NCBI RefSeq assembly: GCF_007860125.1
Contig: NZ_SJPW01000003.1
Coordinates: forward strand, 1-64,000
Reading direction: 5' to 3'
DNA from: Rubripirellula tenax
GTDB taxonomy: Bacteria; Planctomycetota; Planctomycetia; Pirellulales; Pirellulaceae
DNA length: 64,000 nucleotides
Shown here one piece after another: positions 9,521-18,066 of the stretch (positions are counted from its first letter, which is position 1; each line of letters begins with the position of its first letter). Made by a program: the position numbers and the translations under genes. The notes below the pieces were generated by a model. The model was given only the letters and a program-made list of their open reading frames with translations. It was not told the origin of the DNA and ran no database searches.

Positions 9521-10972
9521 TTAACCCGTCACTAACTTTTCAATCATGGCGCCCTCGTTGACCGTCGGTCGCTCGAGCCGCCCCTGGTGATTGTAGGACA
9601 AAGTGAGTCGGTCGAGTCCCATCAGGTGCAAAATACTGGCGTGGACGTCGTGAACATGGGCGCGATCTTGGATCGCGTGCAAGCCGAGCTCGTCGGTTGC
9701 CCCGATGGTTTGACCACCGCGAACTCCGCCGCCAGCCATCCACATCGTGAATCCGGTCGGATTGTGATCGCGTCCGTTCCCTTTCTCACTCATCGGCGTG
9801 CGTCCAAACTCGCCGCCCCAAACGACCAGCGTCTGGTCCAACAGACCGCGACGCTTCAAGTCGGCAAGCAACCCGGCGATCGGCACATCGACGCTGCCAC
9901 AGTATTTTGTGTGATTGGCTTCGATGTTCGCGTGCGCATCCCAGCCGCTTCCCGTTCCGCTGTAAAGCTGTATGAACCGCACGCCGCGCTCGACCAAGCG
10001 ACGCGCCAGCAAACAGATTTCGCCGTAGTTTTTCGTTTCTTTTCGGTCCAGCCCATACAAGCGACGCGTCTCGGCCGTTTCGCCCGCCAAGTCAACCGCC
10101 TCCGGTGCAGACGCTTGCATCCGCGACGCCAGCTCGTACGATCGGATCCGTGCGTCCAACGACGAAACGTCCGGCAACGTTGCGGCATGCGCGGCGTTGA
10201 TCTGATGAATCCATTGCAACTTTCGCAATTGACGCTCGGCCGACATGCCGGCGGGCAAACTCAAATTTGCGATCACTTCGCCTTTGGGGCCATTGCCGAC
10301 CGGAGTGCCCTGGTACGTCGCCGGCAAGAAACCGGGCCCCCAACTTCTCACTCCGTTGGTCGCCGGCTTCTTTTCATCTGTCATCACCACAAAGGCCGGC
10401 AGGTCTTCGTTCTCGCTGCCTAAACCGTACGTGATCCAAGACCCCAGCGACGGACGTCCACCCAGGATCGAGCCGGTGTTCATCAAGTTGCAACCGCCGG
10501 CGTGATTGATACCTTCGCCATAGCAGGAACGAATCACGGCCAAGTCGTCTGCGTGCTGCGCCACGCTCGGAAACCAATCGCTGGTTTCCAATCCGCTTTG
10601 ACCATATCGCGTCCACTTTCGCTGCGATGCCAGCAAGGGCGCGCCGTGTTCACCCATCGCCGTGATCGGCGCGTTGAAACTGGCGGGCAAACCTTGCCCC
10701 GCCAACTCGTTCAGTAGCGGCTTGCGATCGAAAGTGTCCATTTGGCTGGGGCCACCTTCCATGAACAGAAAGATCACGCTTTTCGCCGTCGCCGGATGGT
10801 GCAACCGGCCTGCAGAGGACTCGGCCAGCGTGGAACCTGCCATCATTGCGTCCAACGCCAGCGCGCCGAAACCAGCACCGGCCGTCGTCAAAAATTGCCG
10901 ACGGTTGGATACGTGTTGAATGTGGGGCACGCCGGCGGCGCGGCACAATCGCGATGGGTTCGCGAGATTCAT
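9521..10972 (-). CDS. DUF1501 protein with Tat signal (sulfatase-like fold)
   Basis: A 483-residue DUF1501 protein. The N terminus carries a twin-arginine signal (SNRRQFLTTAGAGFGALALD). Family hallmarks are FLFMEGGPSQMDTFDRKP near residues 69-86, GPGFLPATYQGTP, RGVRFIQLYSGTGSGWDAH and WGGEFGRTP, then GRDHNPTGFTMWMAGGGVRGG. DUF1501 is distantly related to alkaline phosphatase/sulfatase folds. The gene begins 3 nt after the stop of the DUF1553 gene, so the two are almost certainly co-translated, the standard paired arrangement in Planctomycetes. The pair is thought to act on complex polysaccharides at the periplasm; the substrate is not known. Confidence 0.92.
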   Translation of the reverse strand: MNLANPSRLCRAAGVPHIQHVSNRRQFLTTAGAGFGALALDAMMAGSTLAESSAGRLHHPATAKSVIFLFMEGGPSQMDTFDRKPLLNELAGQGLPASFNAPITAMGEHGAPLLASQRKWTRYGQSGLETSDWFPSVAQHADDLAVIRSCYGEGINHAGGCNLMNTGSILGGRPSLGSWITYGLGSENEDLPAFVVMTDEKKPATNGVRSWGPGFLPATYQGTPVGNGPKGEVIANLSLPAGMSAERQLRKLQWIHQINAAHAATLPDVSSLDARIRSYELASRMQASAPEAVDLAGETAETRRLYGLDRKETKNYGEICLLARRLVERGVRFIQLYSGTGSGWDAHANIEANHTKYCGSVDVPIAGLLADLKRRGLLDQTLVVWGGEFGRTPMSEKGNGRDHNPTGFTMWMAGGGVRGGQTIGATDELGLHAIQDRAHVHDVHASILHLMGLDRLTLSYNHQGRLERPTVNEGAMIEKLVTG

Positions 10973-10975
10973 CGA

Positions 10976-13480
10976 TCACTCCACAAACAAAAAGGCGTTG
11001 CTATTGATCAAAATGTGACAAACGTCCGTCTGACCTTCGCTGCCGGATGCAGCCAATTTACCGAGTGACGACTTCAGTTCGTCAGACGCCTTGGCGCCCG
11101 TCAGAATTCGATGGACCCGGTCGACAAACGCGGCACCAAAAACCTCCGGTGCAACGACACGCACTTCCCCCTGCAATTCGCCACGTACTCGTTCGGCGAC
11201 GCGCCCCGCTGCACCCAGAACACGAGGACTATTCAACATCATCAGCGATTGGGGCGCCGTCGTCGTTACATCGCGACGGGCCGTGCCGACTACGCCCGGC
11301 GGCACGTCCAGGGCGGCCAGCATTTCATCGGACGAGTTGCGAAACCGTCGGATATAGATCGAACGACGGCCCGCATGGTCGCTCGGCCCCGGACCACCCC
11401 CGGTGTCGATCAAACCGTCCATCGCAACCAGCAATGAGTCACGATATTGTTCCGCATCCAAGCGGCGAACCGTTCGGTGCCACAGCAATCGATTGTCGGC
11501 GTCGACCGTCTTCGCCGCTGCCGCGTCATGGTGGACAGCCGATTGTCGATAACTTGCGGTCATCACGATCTCGCGCTGGATCCGCTCGATAGACCACCCT
11601 GATTCGATGAAACGTTGGGCAAGATAGTCCAGCAATTGCGGGTGCGTCGGTCGCTCGCCCAGAATCCCAAAATCGTTCGGGCTGCGGACCAGTCCACTGC
11701 CGAAATGGAACTGCCACAACCGATTGACCATCACCCGTGCGGCGATCGGATTGCCGGGGGACGTGATCCACGTAGCCAACGCGGATCGGCGCCCACTAGA
11801 ACCAGGTGACTCGGTCGGCGGCGTCGCGTCCAACGCACCACCGCCCAGTACCAGAGGAACCCCCGGCTCGAACGATCTACCTTGGCTGCGGCCGGGCAAT
11901 CGTGTCGGCCGAATCGAACCCGACGCGTCCGCGACCGTTAGCATCGCATCGAGCGAGTACGGATCAGCGCCCCAACGATCAAGCTGTTTCAGAATCGCCG
12001 TTCGACGTTGATAACGTTCCTCGCCCAATGCTTTACGGATCTTTCCGTCTTGCAAACCTTCTTCGATCACTTGCCGAGCGACGATGTAGGCGAGTTGATG
12101 TTCGTACGTGTTTCGTTGATCAACCGGCTTTCGATACGCGGATTGAACCTCTAAGGGAAACCTATCGGCATGACTGTCTTTAAGAGCCCGGATGTCGCCG
12201 CCTTCGACGTCGACCAGTTCGGCCAACAGTGTTGCGATTTCGGCTTCGGCGTCGGCATCACGAGGCACCGTGTTGACGTCGCGAAACGACACCGGTTCGA
12301 ACACGCTGCGAAAACGAAAGTAGTCGGCGCGGGGGATCGGATCGAACTTGTGATCGTGACACTTCGCGCACGCCAAACCGGTCGCCAAGAAGACGTCGGC
12401 CGTCACATCGGTCATTTCGTCAACGATGTTGTGCCACTGCCCCTCGGCATCGCGTTGGTTGTATTCGAAAATCCCTAGCCGCAAAAACCCTGTTGCGGCC
12501 AACGTACGATTGTCGCCGGGCGACACTTCGTCGCCGGCCAACTGCAACGACACAAATCGATCGTATGGCATCTTTTCGTTGAACGCATCGACGACGAAAT
12601 CGCGATAACGCCAGACTTGCGGACGATAGGCATCGGCTCGCCAACCATCGGATTCGGCGTAGCGAACCAAGTCCAACCACAACCTCGCCATTCGTGTCCC
12701 GTAAGCCGGATCGGCGAAATAAGAATCAACCAATCGCGTATAGGCATCAGAACGCCGGTCCGCGGCAAATCGATCGATTGCCTCGGGGGACGGGGGAACG
12801 CCCAACAAGTCATACGACAAGCGACGAATCAACTTTGTTCGGTCCGCTACAGGTGCCCGATGCAATTGGACCGCATCCAATCCTTGGTCAACGTAACGGT
12901 CGATGATCGTCGGCGAGTGAATACCGGCGATGTTGTCGGGTGGCGTCTCGGGGTCAATCGGTTTTGCGGCCCACCAATTACCCAATTCGGCATCCAGTTC
13001 GGCCGCCATGTCGGTTGCATCTTCATCGACCGGGTTGGTGGCAGCAGCCTTGTCCTTGACCGGCCAGACGGCGCCTCCGCGTATCCAAGCCTCGACATCG
13101 GATCGCTCTTTTTCACTCAACGGCGCGTCGGGCGGCATTTCTAATTCGTCGTAGCGAATCGCGGCAACCAACAAACTGGCTTCGACATCACCCGAGACAA
13201 CTGCGGGGCCGCTATCGCCGCCGATCGCTAGCGAGTCCGATCGATCGAGACTCAAACCACCCTCGCGTGATTCTCCCGCGTGGCACTCATAACATCGGCT
13301 GATCAACAGCGGGCGAATGCGACTTTCAAAGAAGCGGACTGAATCGGCGTCGACGACCTTCGCGCCACCCGTCGCCGGATCGGCAAAAGTCGTAACGCAA
13401 AATCCGATTGCCCCCAAGATCCAGACCGATCCAAGGACAAACAGTGCAGGGGAGGGAAACTTCACGGCGGAAATTCTCAA
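10976..13480 (-). CDS. PSCyt1/DUF1549/DUF1553 planctomycete cytochrome protein
   Basis: An 834-residue exported protein. A hydrophobic signal segment (about residues 9-33) is followed by a PSCyt1 cytochrome domain with heme motif CYECH and GGLSLDRSD, then DUF1549 (RLSYDLLGVPPSPEAIDRF ... DRFVSLQLAGD ... CAKCHDHKFDPI) and DUF1553 (VNRLWQFHFGSGLVRSPNDFG ... MTASYRQS ... LDVPPG ... QSLMMLNSP). The second CAKCH could bind another heme or a metal. It is the upstream partner of the DUF1501 gene. Such proteins are abundant in Pirellulaceae and are presumed to work in the periplasm on polymeric substrates; no reaction is established. Confidence 0.93.
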   Translation of the reverse strand: MRISAVKFPSPALFVLGSVWILGAIGFCVTTFADPATGGAKVVDADSVRFFESRIRPLLISRCYECHAGESREGGLSLDRSDSLAIGGDSGPAVVSGDVEASLLVAAIRYDELEMPPDAPLSEKERSDVEAWIRGGAVWPVKDKAAATNPVDEDATDMAAELDAELGNWWAAKPIDPETPPDNIAGIHSPTIIDRYVDQGLDAVQLHRAPVADRTKLIRRLSYDLLGVPPSPEAIDRFAADRRSDAYTRLVDSYFADPAYGTRMARLWLDLVRYAESDGWRADAYRPQVWRYRDFVVDAFNEKMPYDRFVSLQLAGDEVSPGDNRTLAATGFLRLGIFEYNQRDAEGQWHNIVDEMTDVTADVFLATGLACAKCHDHKFDPIPRADYFRFRSVFEPVSFRDVNTVPRDADAEAEIATLLAELVDVEGGDIRALKDSHADRFPLEVQSAYRKPVDQRNTYEHQLAYIVARQVIEEGLQDGKIRKALGEERYQRRTAILKQLDRWGADPYSLDAMLTVADASGSIRPTRLPGRSQGRSFEPGVPLVLGGGALDATPPTESPGSSGRRSALATWITSPGNPIAARVMVNRLWQFHFGSGLVRSPNDFGILGERPTHPQLLDYLAQRFIESGWSIERIQREIVMTASYRQSAVHHDAAAAKTVDADNRLLWHRTVRRLDAEQYRDSLLVAMDGLIDTGGGPGPSDHAGRRSIYIRRFRNSSDEMLAALDVPPGVVGTARRDVTTTAPQSLMMLNSPRVLGAAGRVAERVRGELQGEVRVVAPEVFGAAFVDRVHRILTGAKASDELKSSLGKLAASGSEGQTDVCHILINSNAFLFVE

Positions 13481-13535
13481 CGAGACAACGGAGAACCTTT
13501 CCAGGATAACTGATCGATGGCCGAACGGGGCGATT

Positions 13536-14228
13536 TCAGCCGGCCAACGCCTCCTTTTTCAAGCTCCGCGACGACAACATCAACTGGACCGCGTCGTAAG
13601 TGGCGTGGGCGGTAATCGGAACCAGCATGTTTTCGCTCCAAATCAACAGTCCACCGAAGTAAAACCCCATCACCGTTGCCACGACGACATAGAGTTTCGT
13701 CAACGGATGGACCAACCCGAACGCGATCGACGATCCCACCAACCCGGCACCCAACGCGAACTCGGGTGATACAGCAACCGAAGCTTCGTCAGCCAGCTTC
13801 CAACCATCAGCCAACCAATACATCAACCATCCGCGGAACAACAATTCTTCGCCGATTCCCGCGCACAAGCTGATCACGATCATCTCGGACGCCCGCAATT
13901 GCAGCAGAGATTTGATCAGCCCGTCGTCGCTGAGCCGTTCCAATTCACGAACGGGCTCCCAAGGCAAACGCCGCAACAGATCGATCGCGACCAACATCGG
14001 GATCGCAGCGAGCGCGCCGTAACCCACCCCTGTGCCGATCGGTATCAATGCTTCCCAATCGACGGGAATCGCAAAAACGGACAAGTCGATCTCGGGCACC
14101 CATGCGCGAGGATCAGGCCCCAGCCAAAGGCCAAGCAAGATTGCCAAAACACCGAGTGCCGACTCAAACAGCACGGCTGTCAAAAAGACGTCATCAGGCG
14201 ACTGGTCGCCGGCTTCGGTGTCATCCAC
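13536..14228 (-). CDS. CPBP-family intramembrane metalloprotease
   Basis: A 230-residue membrane protein with about six hydrophobic segments. The CPBP (CAAX protease and bacteriocin-processing) motifs are EELLFRGWL near residues 126-134, FGLVHP near residue 170, and a late ITAHATYDAV segment, all of which supply zinc-ligating or catalytic Glu/His residues in the family. Members cleave membrane substrates or act in immunity to bacteriocins; the target here is unknown. It stands alone, 55 nt after the DUF1553 gene's start on the same strand. Confidence 0.85.
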   Translation of the reverse strand: MDDTEAGDQSPDDVFLTAVLFESALGVLAILLGLWLGPDPRAWVPEIDLSVFAIPVDWEALIPIGTGVGYGALAAIPMLVAIDLLRRLPWEPVRELERLSDDGLIKSLLQLRASEMIVISLCAGIGEELLFRGWLMYWLADGWKLADEASVAVSPEFALGAGLVGSSIAFGLVHPLTKLYVVVATVMGFYFGGLLIWSENMLVPITAHATYDAVQLMLSSRSLKKEALAG

Positions 14229-14396
14229 AAATAATTCTATGGTTCAAGAAGGCAGGTCATTGGTGTCAACTTTCATTGTGGCATGTTCGCGGCGTGGTGT
14301 AGACCAGGGTAAGGTTGTCCCCCACCGCGACACGATGGTCCGATCCTTGGCCGCTAAGGACTTCAAAGGTCCGTCGCCCCAGCCTAGAGTGATGGC

Positions 14397-14768
14397 ATGA
14401 TTGATCCCTGTGACCCGCCGCGCGACGCGACTGCTGGACCACCATCGATGGATGGATCCGGCTGTATTCATTTGTCGGACGAACAGATGCAAAAAATTGC
14501 CAAAGCGATTGCCGATCCGCAGCGTTTCGCGATTCTTGACTGTATTGCCGCGACGGACGAGATTCCTTGCAAGAAATTGGTCGCGGAGTTTTCGATTACC
14601 CAAGCGACCATTTCGCACCACTTAAAAGAACTGGTTTGCGCGGACCTGATCCATTCGCGGCGAGACGGTCAAATGGCGATCCTTTCGTGCCGACGCGACG
14701 TCTGCGGCGCGTACATTCACGCCTTGTCCGAGCGACTGGTTTCTCCCGGCGCCGACCAACCCCGTTAG
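14397..14768 (+). CDS. ArsR-family HTH transcriptional regulator
   Basis: A 123-residue winged helix-turn-helix of the ArsR/SmtB family. The conserved segment runs KIAKAIADPQRFAILDCI, then ITQATISHHLKELVCADLI and a wing SRRDGQMAILSCRR. Several cysteines (DCI, IPCK, VCAD, SCRRDVC) could sense metal or thiol oxidation, but they do not form the classic alpha-3 CVC metal box. It ends 10 nt before folK on the same strand, so the two may be co-transcribed although no functional link is obvious. Confidence 0.85.
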   Translation: MIDPCDPPRDATAGPPSMDGSGCIHLSDEQMQKIAKAIADPQRFAILDCIAATDEIPCKKLVAEFSITQATISHHLKELVCADLIHSRRDGQMAILSCRRDVCGAYIHALSERLVSPGADQPR

Positions 14769-14778
14769 GCCGATCAAC

Positions 14779-15657
14779 GTGAACGCACAATGCCTGATCA
14801 GCTTCGGGAGCAACCTTGGCGACCGCGACAATCGAATCGCGGACGCTGCCGCCATCGTGCAGTCATCGTCGATGGTCCAGAACTTTGCGGCCAGTCGATT
14901 GTTCGAAACGCCGCCGATCGGTGGCCCGGGCGGACAAGAACCGTTCCTCAACGCGATCGCCTCTTTCGATACGCAAGCCACTGCGCGAGAAGTGCTGAAG
15001 TTGCTGCAAGAAACCGAGAACCGACTCGGCCGACTTCGCCGTCAACGCTGGGGATCTCGCTCGATCGATTTGGACGTCGTCCTACACGGCGAATTGATCG
15101 GCGGATCGACCGCGCTGGTCGTTCCCCATCCGCGGTACACGGCCCGACAATTTGTGCTTCAACCGGCTTGCGATGTCGCCGCCCACTATCGTGACCCTCG
15201 GTTCGGATGGTCGATTGAACAACTGTCCGATCATCTGAACCAAGGCGCGGCGTCGTTGGCGTTGATCAATGGTGAAGTGGCGATGCGAGAAGAACTGTGC
15301 CGCCGGCTTTCGCAAGAGCATGGCATCACCACCTATACCGACCCCGCTTCGTTTCCGACCGACCACCGCGCCGAAGATCCGTGGGTGTCTAGCTTCGTGC
15401 CGACGCTGCCGCCGCTGGACAGTGCCGAGACTCGCAAGCCGAACGTCCCTCGGCTGGTCGCACGAATCCAACAAAGGACCGACGAAGCGGGCTGGCCGGC
15501 ACCGCATCAAATGTGGCCGACGCGATGGAAGTGGCCCGAATATCGTTTGGATGTCGACGATATTGACTGGGCCGTTACCGAAATCGTGTCGGCTCTGGCT
15601 TCGATGCGATGCCCCATTCGTCCCGTCACCAAAGACGGGGCGTGGGCCAAACCGTAA
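14779..15657 (+). CDS. folK: HPPK (folate biosynthesis) with long C-terminal extension
   Basis: The first about 160 residues are 2-amino-4-hydroxy-6-hydroxymethyldihydropteridine pyrophosphokinase, which transfers pyrophosphate from ATP to the pterin in folate synthesis. Motifs: FGSNLGDRDNRI, FETPPIGGPGGQEPFLN, ENRLGRLRRQRWGSRSIDLDV (with the metal-binding D.D) and VPHPRYTARQFVLQPACDV. It starts with GTG at 14779. About 130 residues follow that are not part of HPPK (residues about 165-292, ending in RWKWPEYRLDVDDIDWAVTEI), making the protein nearly twice the usual 160-170 residues. I do not recognise the extension; it is rich in Trp and Pro. Confidence 0.88.
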   Translation: MNAQCLISFGSNLGDRDNRIADAAAIVQSSSMVQNFAASRLFETPPIGGPGGQEPFLNAIASFDTQATAREVLKLLQETENRLGRLRRQRWGSRSIDLDVVLHGELIGGSTALVVPHPRYTARQFVLQPACDVAAHYRDPRFGWSIEQLSDHLNQGAASLALINGEVAMREELCRRLSQEHGITTYTDPASFPTDHRAEDPWVSSFVPTLPPLDSAETRKPNVPRLVARIQQRTDEAGWPAPHQMWPTRWKWPEYRLDVDDIDWAVTEIVSALASMRCPIRPVTKDGAWAKP

Positions 15658-15681
15658 CACGAAGCCTTGGACGGGCTAACT

Positions 15682-15777
15682 GCCTGTTGAAAAAGGGGGC
15701 TTACCCTTCGGAGACGTTGCTGAAACATTGTGAATTCGAAACGTCGGAGCGGGTCAGACCTTTTCAACAGGCTGCTA
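15682..15777. repeat. Palindromic convergent-gap element, copy 1
   Basis: The outer arms GCCTGTTGAAAAAGG (from 15682) and CCTTTTCAACAGGC (ending 15772) are inverted repeats. Internal blocks around GACGTT and AACGTCGGAGCGGGTCAGA are also partly inverted. The reverse complement matches copy 2 at 54001-54078. The right edge supplies the TAG stop of the minus-strand gene that follows. It lies between convergent genes and each arm holds a T-run in one transcription direction, so a bidirectional terminator role is plausible. Confidence 0.85.
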
Positions 15778-16185
15778 AGGCCGAATGTCCATCGGCATTC
15801 GGTACCGAACCCAACCCGGAAGTGCCGCGCGAATCAACGTCGGCTTGCCGATGCTGACCTTCACACGGTGCGAGTACAGTCGATTGTCGGCCTCGACGCG
15901 ATGGATTTGGTCCCAAGGAATCACCAGCGGCGGATGACCGAGTCGAAACAAAAACGGCATCGACATTCGCAGCGAGGTGTCATTGATCCCGAAAGTCACG
16001 CACGAGTGATATTGAATCGCACCAAGGGTTGCCGTTCGGAATCGCGCCGATTCGTCGGCAACAAACGCACCGTCCGAAACTTCGCCCGCGGAATACGGTT
16101 TGACCAGACGGGACCAACCGCTGATTCTCGCCAGCAAGAACGACACGAACACCCAAGCAAACGGAATCATCAGCAACCACATCAT
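15775..16185 (-). CDS. Membrane-anchored PH-like hypothetical protein
   Basis: A 136-residue protein of unknown function. One N-terminal membrane helix (MMWLLMIPFAWVFVSFLLA, residues 1-19) is followed by a beta-rich domain resembling bacterial PH-like folds: the RFRTATLGAIQYHSCVTFGI, LRMSMPFLFRLGHPPLVIPW and DQIHRVEADNRLYSHRVKVS blocks alternate strands. It begins 13 nt after the stop of the YacL-like gene and is probably co-transcribed with it. The stop codon coincides with the edge of the palindromic element. Confidence 0.7.
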   Translation of the reverse strand: MMWLLMIPFAWVFVSFLLARISGWSRLVKPYSAGEVSDGAFVADESARFRTATLGAIQYHSCVTFGINDTSLRMSMPFLFRLGHPPLVIPWDQIHRVEADNRLYSHRVKVSIGKPTLIRAALPGWVRYRMPMDIRP

Positions 16186-16198
16186 CGGCGGATGGCCA

Positions 16199-17206
16199 CT
16201 AACGGCTTTCGACTTTCGAGAAGATCATCTTCCCCGCGTTGGTTTGCAATGTGCTGGTGACGCGAACATCCAATTCCTGGCCGATGCGATTCCGCCCGCC
16301 TTCGATGACCACCATGGTGCCATCGTCCAAGTAACCGATCCCTTGCTCGGGACCTTCGCCGGCCTTGATGACTTTCAAACGGAACGTTTCGTCGGGCAAG
16401 AACACCGGACGCAGCGCGTTGCTGATCTCGTTCAAGTTGATGACCGGAACGTTGTGCAGCTTCGCGACTTTGTTCAGATTGAAGTCACCGGTGACGACCT
16501 TGCCCTCCAAGTGCTTCGCCAACAACACCAGTTGCAGATCCACCGTCTGGCCGGCCAACTCGGGAAGTTCGCGGTCGAAGATGATCAAATCAACGTTGTC
16601 GTCGGCCCGCATCCGGTTCAGCACGTCCAAACCGCGCCGGCCCCGCGTGCGGCGAAGCTTATCGCCGCTGTCAGCGATCGCTTGCAATTCGGTCAATGCA
16701 AACCGCGGCATGATCAATTGGTTATCAAAGATTCCGGTGCCGACCAAATCGGCGATCCGCCCGTCGATGACGACGCTGGTGTCCAACACCAACGGCTTGA
16801 ACCCCTTCACCTCGCGAACAAATTCGACGTAGGGAATCAAGAAACGGAAGTCGTCCTTGGTCTGCAACAGCACACTGACGCAGATGTAACAAAGGATCAA
16901 CGCCATCACCATTTGCGGGATGGCCGGCCCCACGAACGTGGCAGCAAGCAGCGGCGCCAGCGCGATTGACAGCACGTAGGTCAACAACACACCGATCAGC
17001 AACCCGAAGTAAATCGACGAAATCGTGTCGATTTTCTTCTTCGGCGCATAGATATCCGCCACCACGACCGCCAACGCTATTGCCATCGTGCCGGCAAACA
17101 CCAGCCACGGCACCGACGTCGATGTATCCAAGAGTTGGGTGTTGATGATTGCCGAAACGCCACCGGCGCACAGCAAAAACAGGAAACGCAGGATGATCAA
17201 CGCCAT
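16199..17206 (-). CDS. YacL-like membrane PIN-TRAM protein
   Basis: A 335-residue protein with four N-terminal membrane segments (about 1-125), a PIN nuclease-like domain (about 138-260) and a C-terminal TRAM RNA-binding domain (about 275-335). The PIN acidic residues are visible in LVLDTSVVIDGRIADL, LTELQAIAD and GDFNLNKVA. The order matches Bacillus YacL. PIN-TRAM proteins are presumed RNases; the membrane location and substrate are unproven. It heads a two-gene unit with the PH-like protein. Confidence 0.88.
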   Translation of the reverse strand: MALIILRFLFLLCAGGVSAIINTQLLDTSTSVPWLVFAGTMAIALAVVVADIYAPKKKIDTISSIYFGLLIGVLLTYVLSIALAPLLAATFVGPAIPQMVMALILCYICVSVLLQTKDDFRFLIPYVEFVREVKGFKPLVLDTSVVIDGRIADLVGTGIFDNQLIMPRFALTELQAIADSGDKLRRTRGRRGLDVLNRMRADDNVDLIIFDRELPELAGQTVDLQLVLLAKHLEGKVVTGDFNLNKVAKLHNVPVINLNEISNALRPVFLPDETFRLKVIKAGEGPEQGIGYLDDGTMVVIEGGRNRIGQELDVRVTSTLQTNAGKMIFSKVESR

Positions 17207-17626
17207 GGAACCGAATGCCCGCAGAGCTTATTTGGGTATGAAAAGCGTGGCGGAATTGAACACACCTCGCTAACCCTAGTGTAAATCAGTGCCGCGGAAG
17301 GCCCCAGGGGATGAACCGCCCAACACCCAATCCGGAACAAGATCGTCCAAAATATCCCGAACAACCGACTCGATCGTCAAAACCACCCCCGAATCGCCCA
17401 ACGTGGCAGCCCTGTTTCGCGGGATGCGGAAGCACGGTACGCCGGACAGGGACTCAACAGGACGGGACAGGCGAGCCTGTATCCGGCGCCACCGGAACCG
17501 AAGAGAGAACCTTCGTGCCCATCAGAATCGTTCGCGGCAGCTCGCTCCATTCCACGAATGGCTCGATAGCAAAGTACGACATGTAACGACGACGCCTACG
17601 CCATTCGAACCCAATTTTCCCGCCGC
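17207..17626. other. 420-nt gap with one weak plus-strand frame
   Basis: The gap separates the yacL-like gene from the oxidase subunit IV gene. A plus-strand frame at 17311-17586 would encode 91 Pro/Arg-rich residues (starting MNRPTPNPEQDRPKYPEQP) with GC-typical codons, but no domain, no signal peptide and no clear ribosome-binding site. I regard it as possible but unproven. Nothing else is seen here. Confidence 0.25.
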
Positions 17627-18004
17627 TCAGCCTTCGACCACCATTGGCACAACTTCATCGATCTTAGGCTCGAACGAGTCGGAGGTGAGACTGCTGTCGC
17701 TGAGCGTGAATATCACAAACAGGCCCACGAACACGAACGAACCCACGAACACGATCGTGTTGAACGGCTTTTCCCAAGCCATGTGCATGAAGAACAGCAT
17801 CACCAAAGTAGCTTTGATGGTCGCAATTCCCATCACGATCAGGATGTCGTAGCTGCCAAAATCAAAGCTGGCCTGTGCAACGGTGACAATGGTCAAGACG
17901 ACCAAGGCGCCGAAGACAGCCAATAGCATCGAAACAGGCATGGGATGCGCGAAATCGTAGCCTTCGCGACCGTGACCGTCTTCAGTGTGACCGTGTGCAG
18001 ACAT
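17627..18004 (-). CDS. Cytochrome c oxidase subunit IV (caa3 type)
   Basis: A 125-residue membrane protein of the COX4_pro family, last gene of the oxidase block. Three membrane helices follow a His-rich N terminus (MSAHGHTEDGHGREGYDFAH). Family-typical segments are LTIVTVAQASFDFGSYDILI and KATLVMLFFMHMAWEKP. I used the ATG at 18004; the longer frame to 18106 would run into the subunit III gene. The protein stabilises the oxidase core and carries no redox centre. Confidence 0.88.
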   Translation of the reverse strand: MSAHGHTEDGHGREGYDFAHPMPVSMLLAVFGALVVLTIVTVAQASFDFGSYDILIVMGIATIKATLVMLFFMHMAWEKPFNTIVFVGSFVFVGLFVIFTLSDSSLTSDSFEPKIDEVVPMVVEG

Positions 18005-18066
18005 CGTGTTCTTTTCAACAAAAAATCGTATATGGAAATTCGCTGGCGAGGGCGCCGTTTCGCGAA

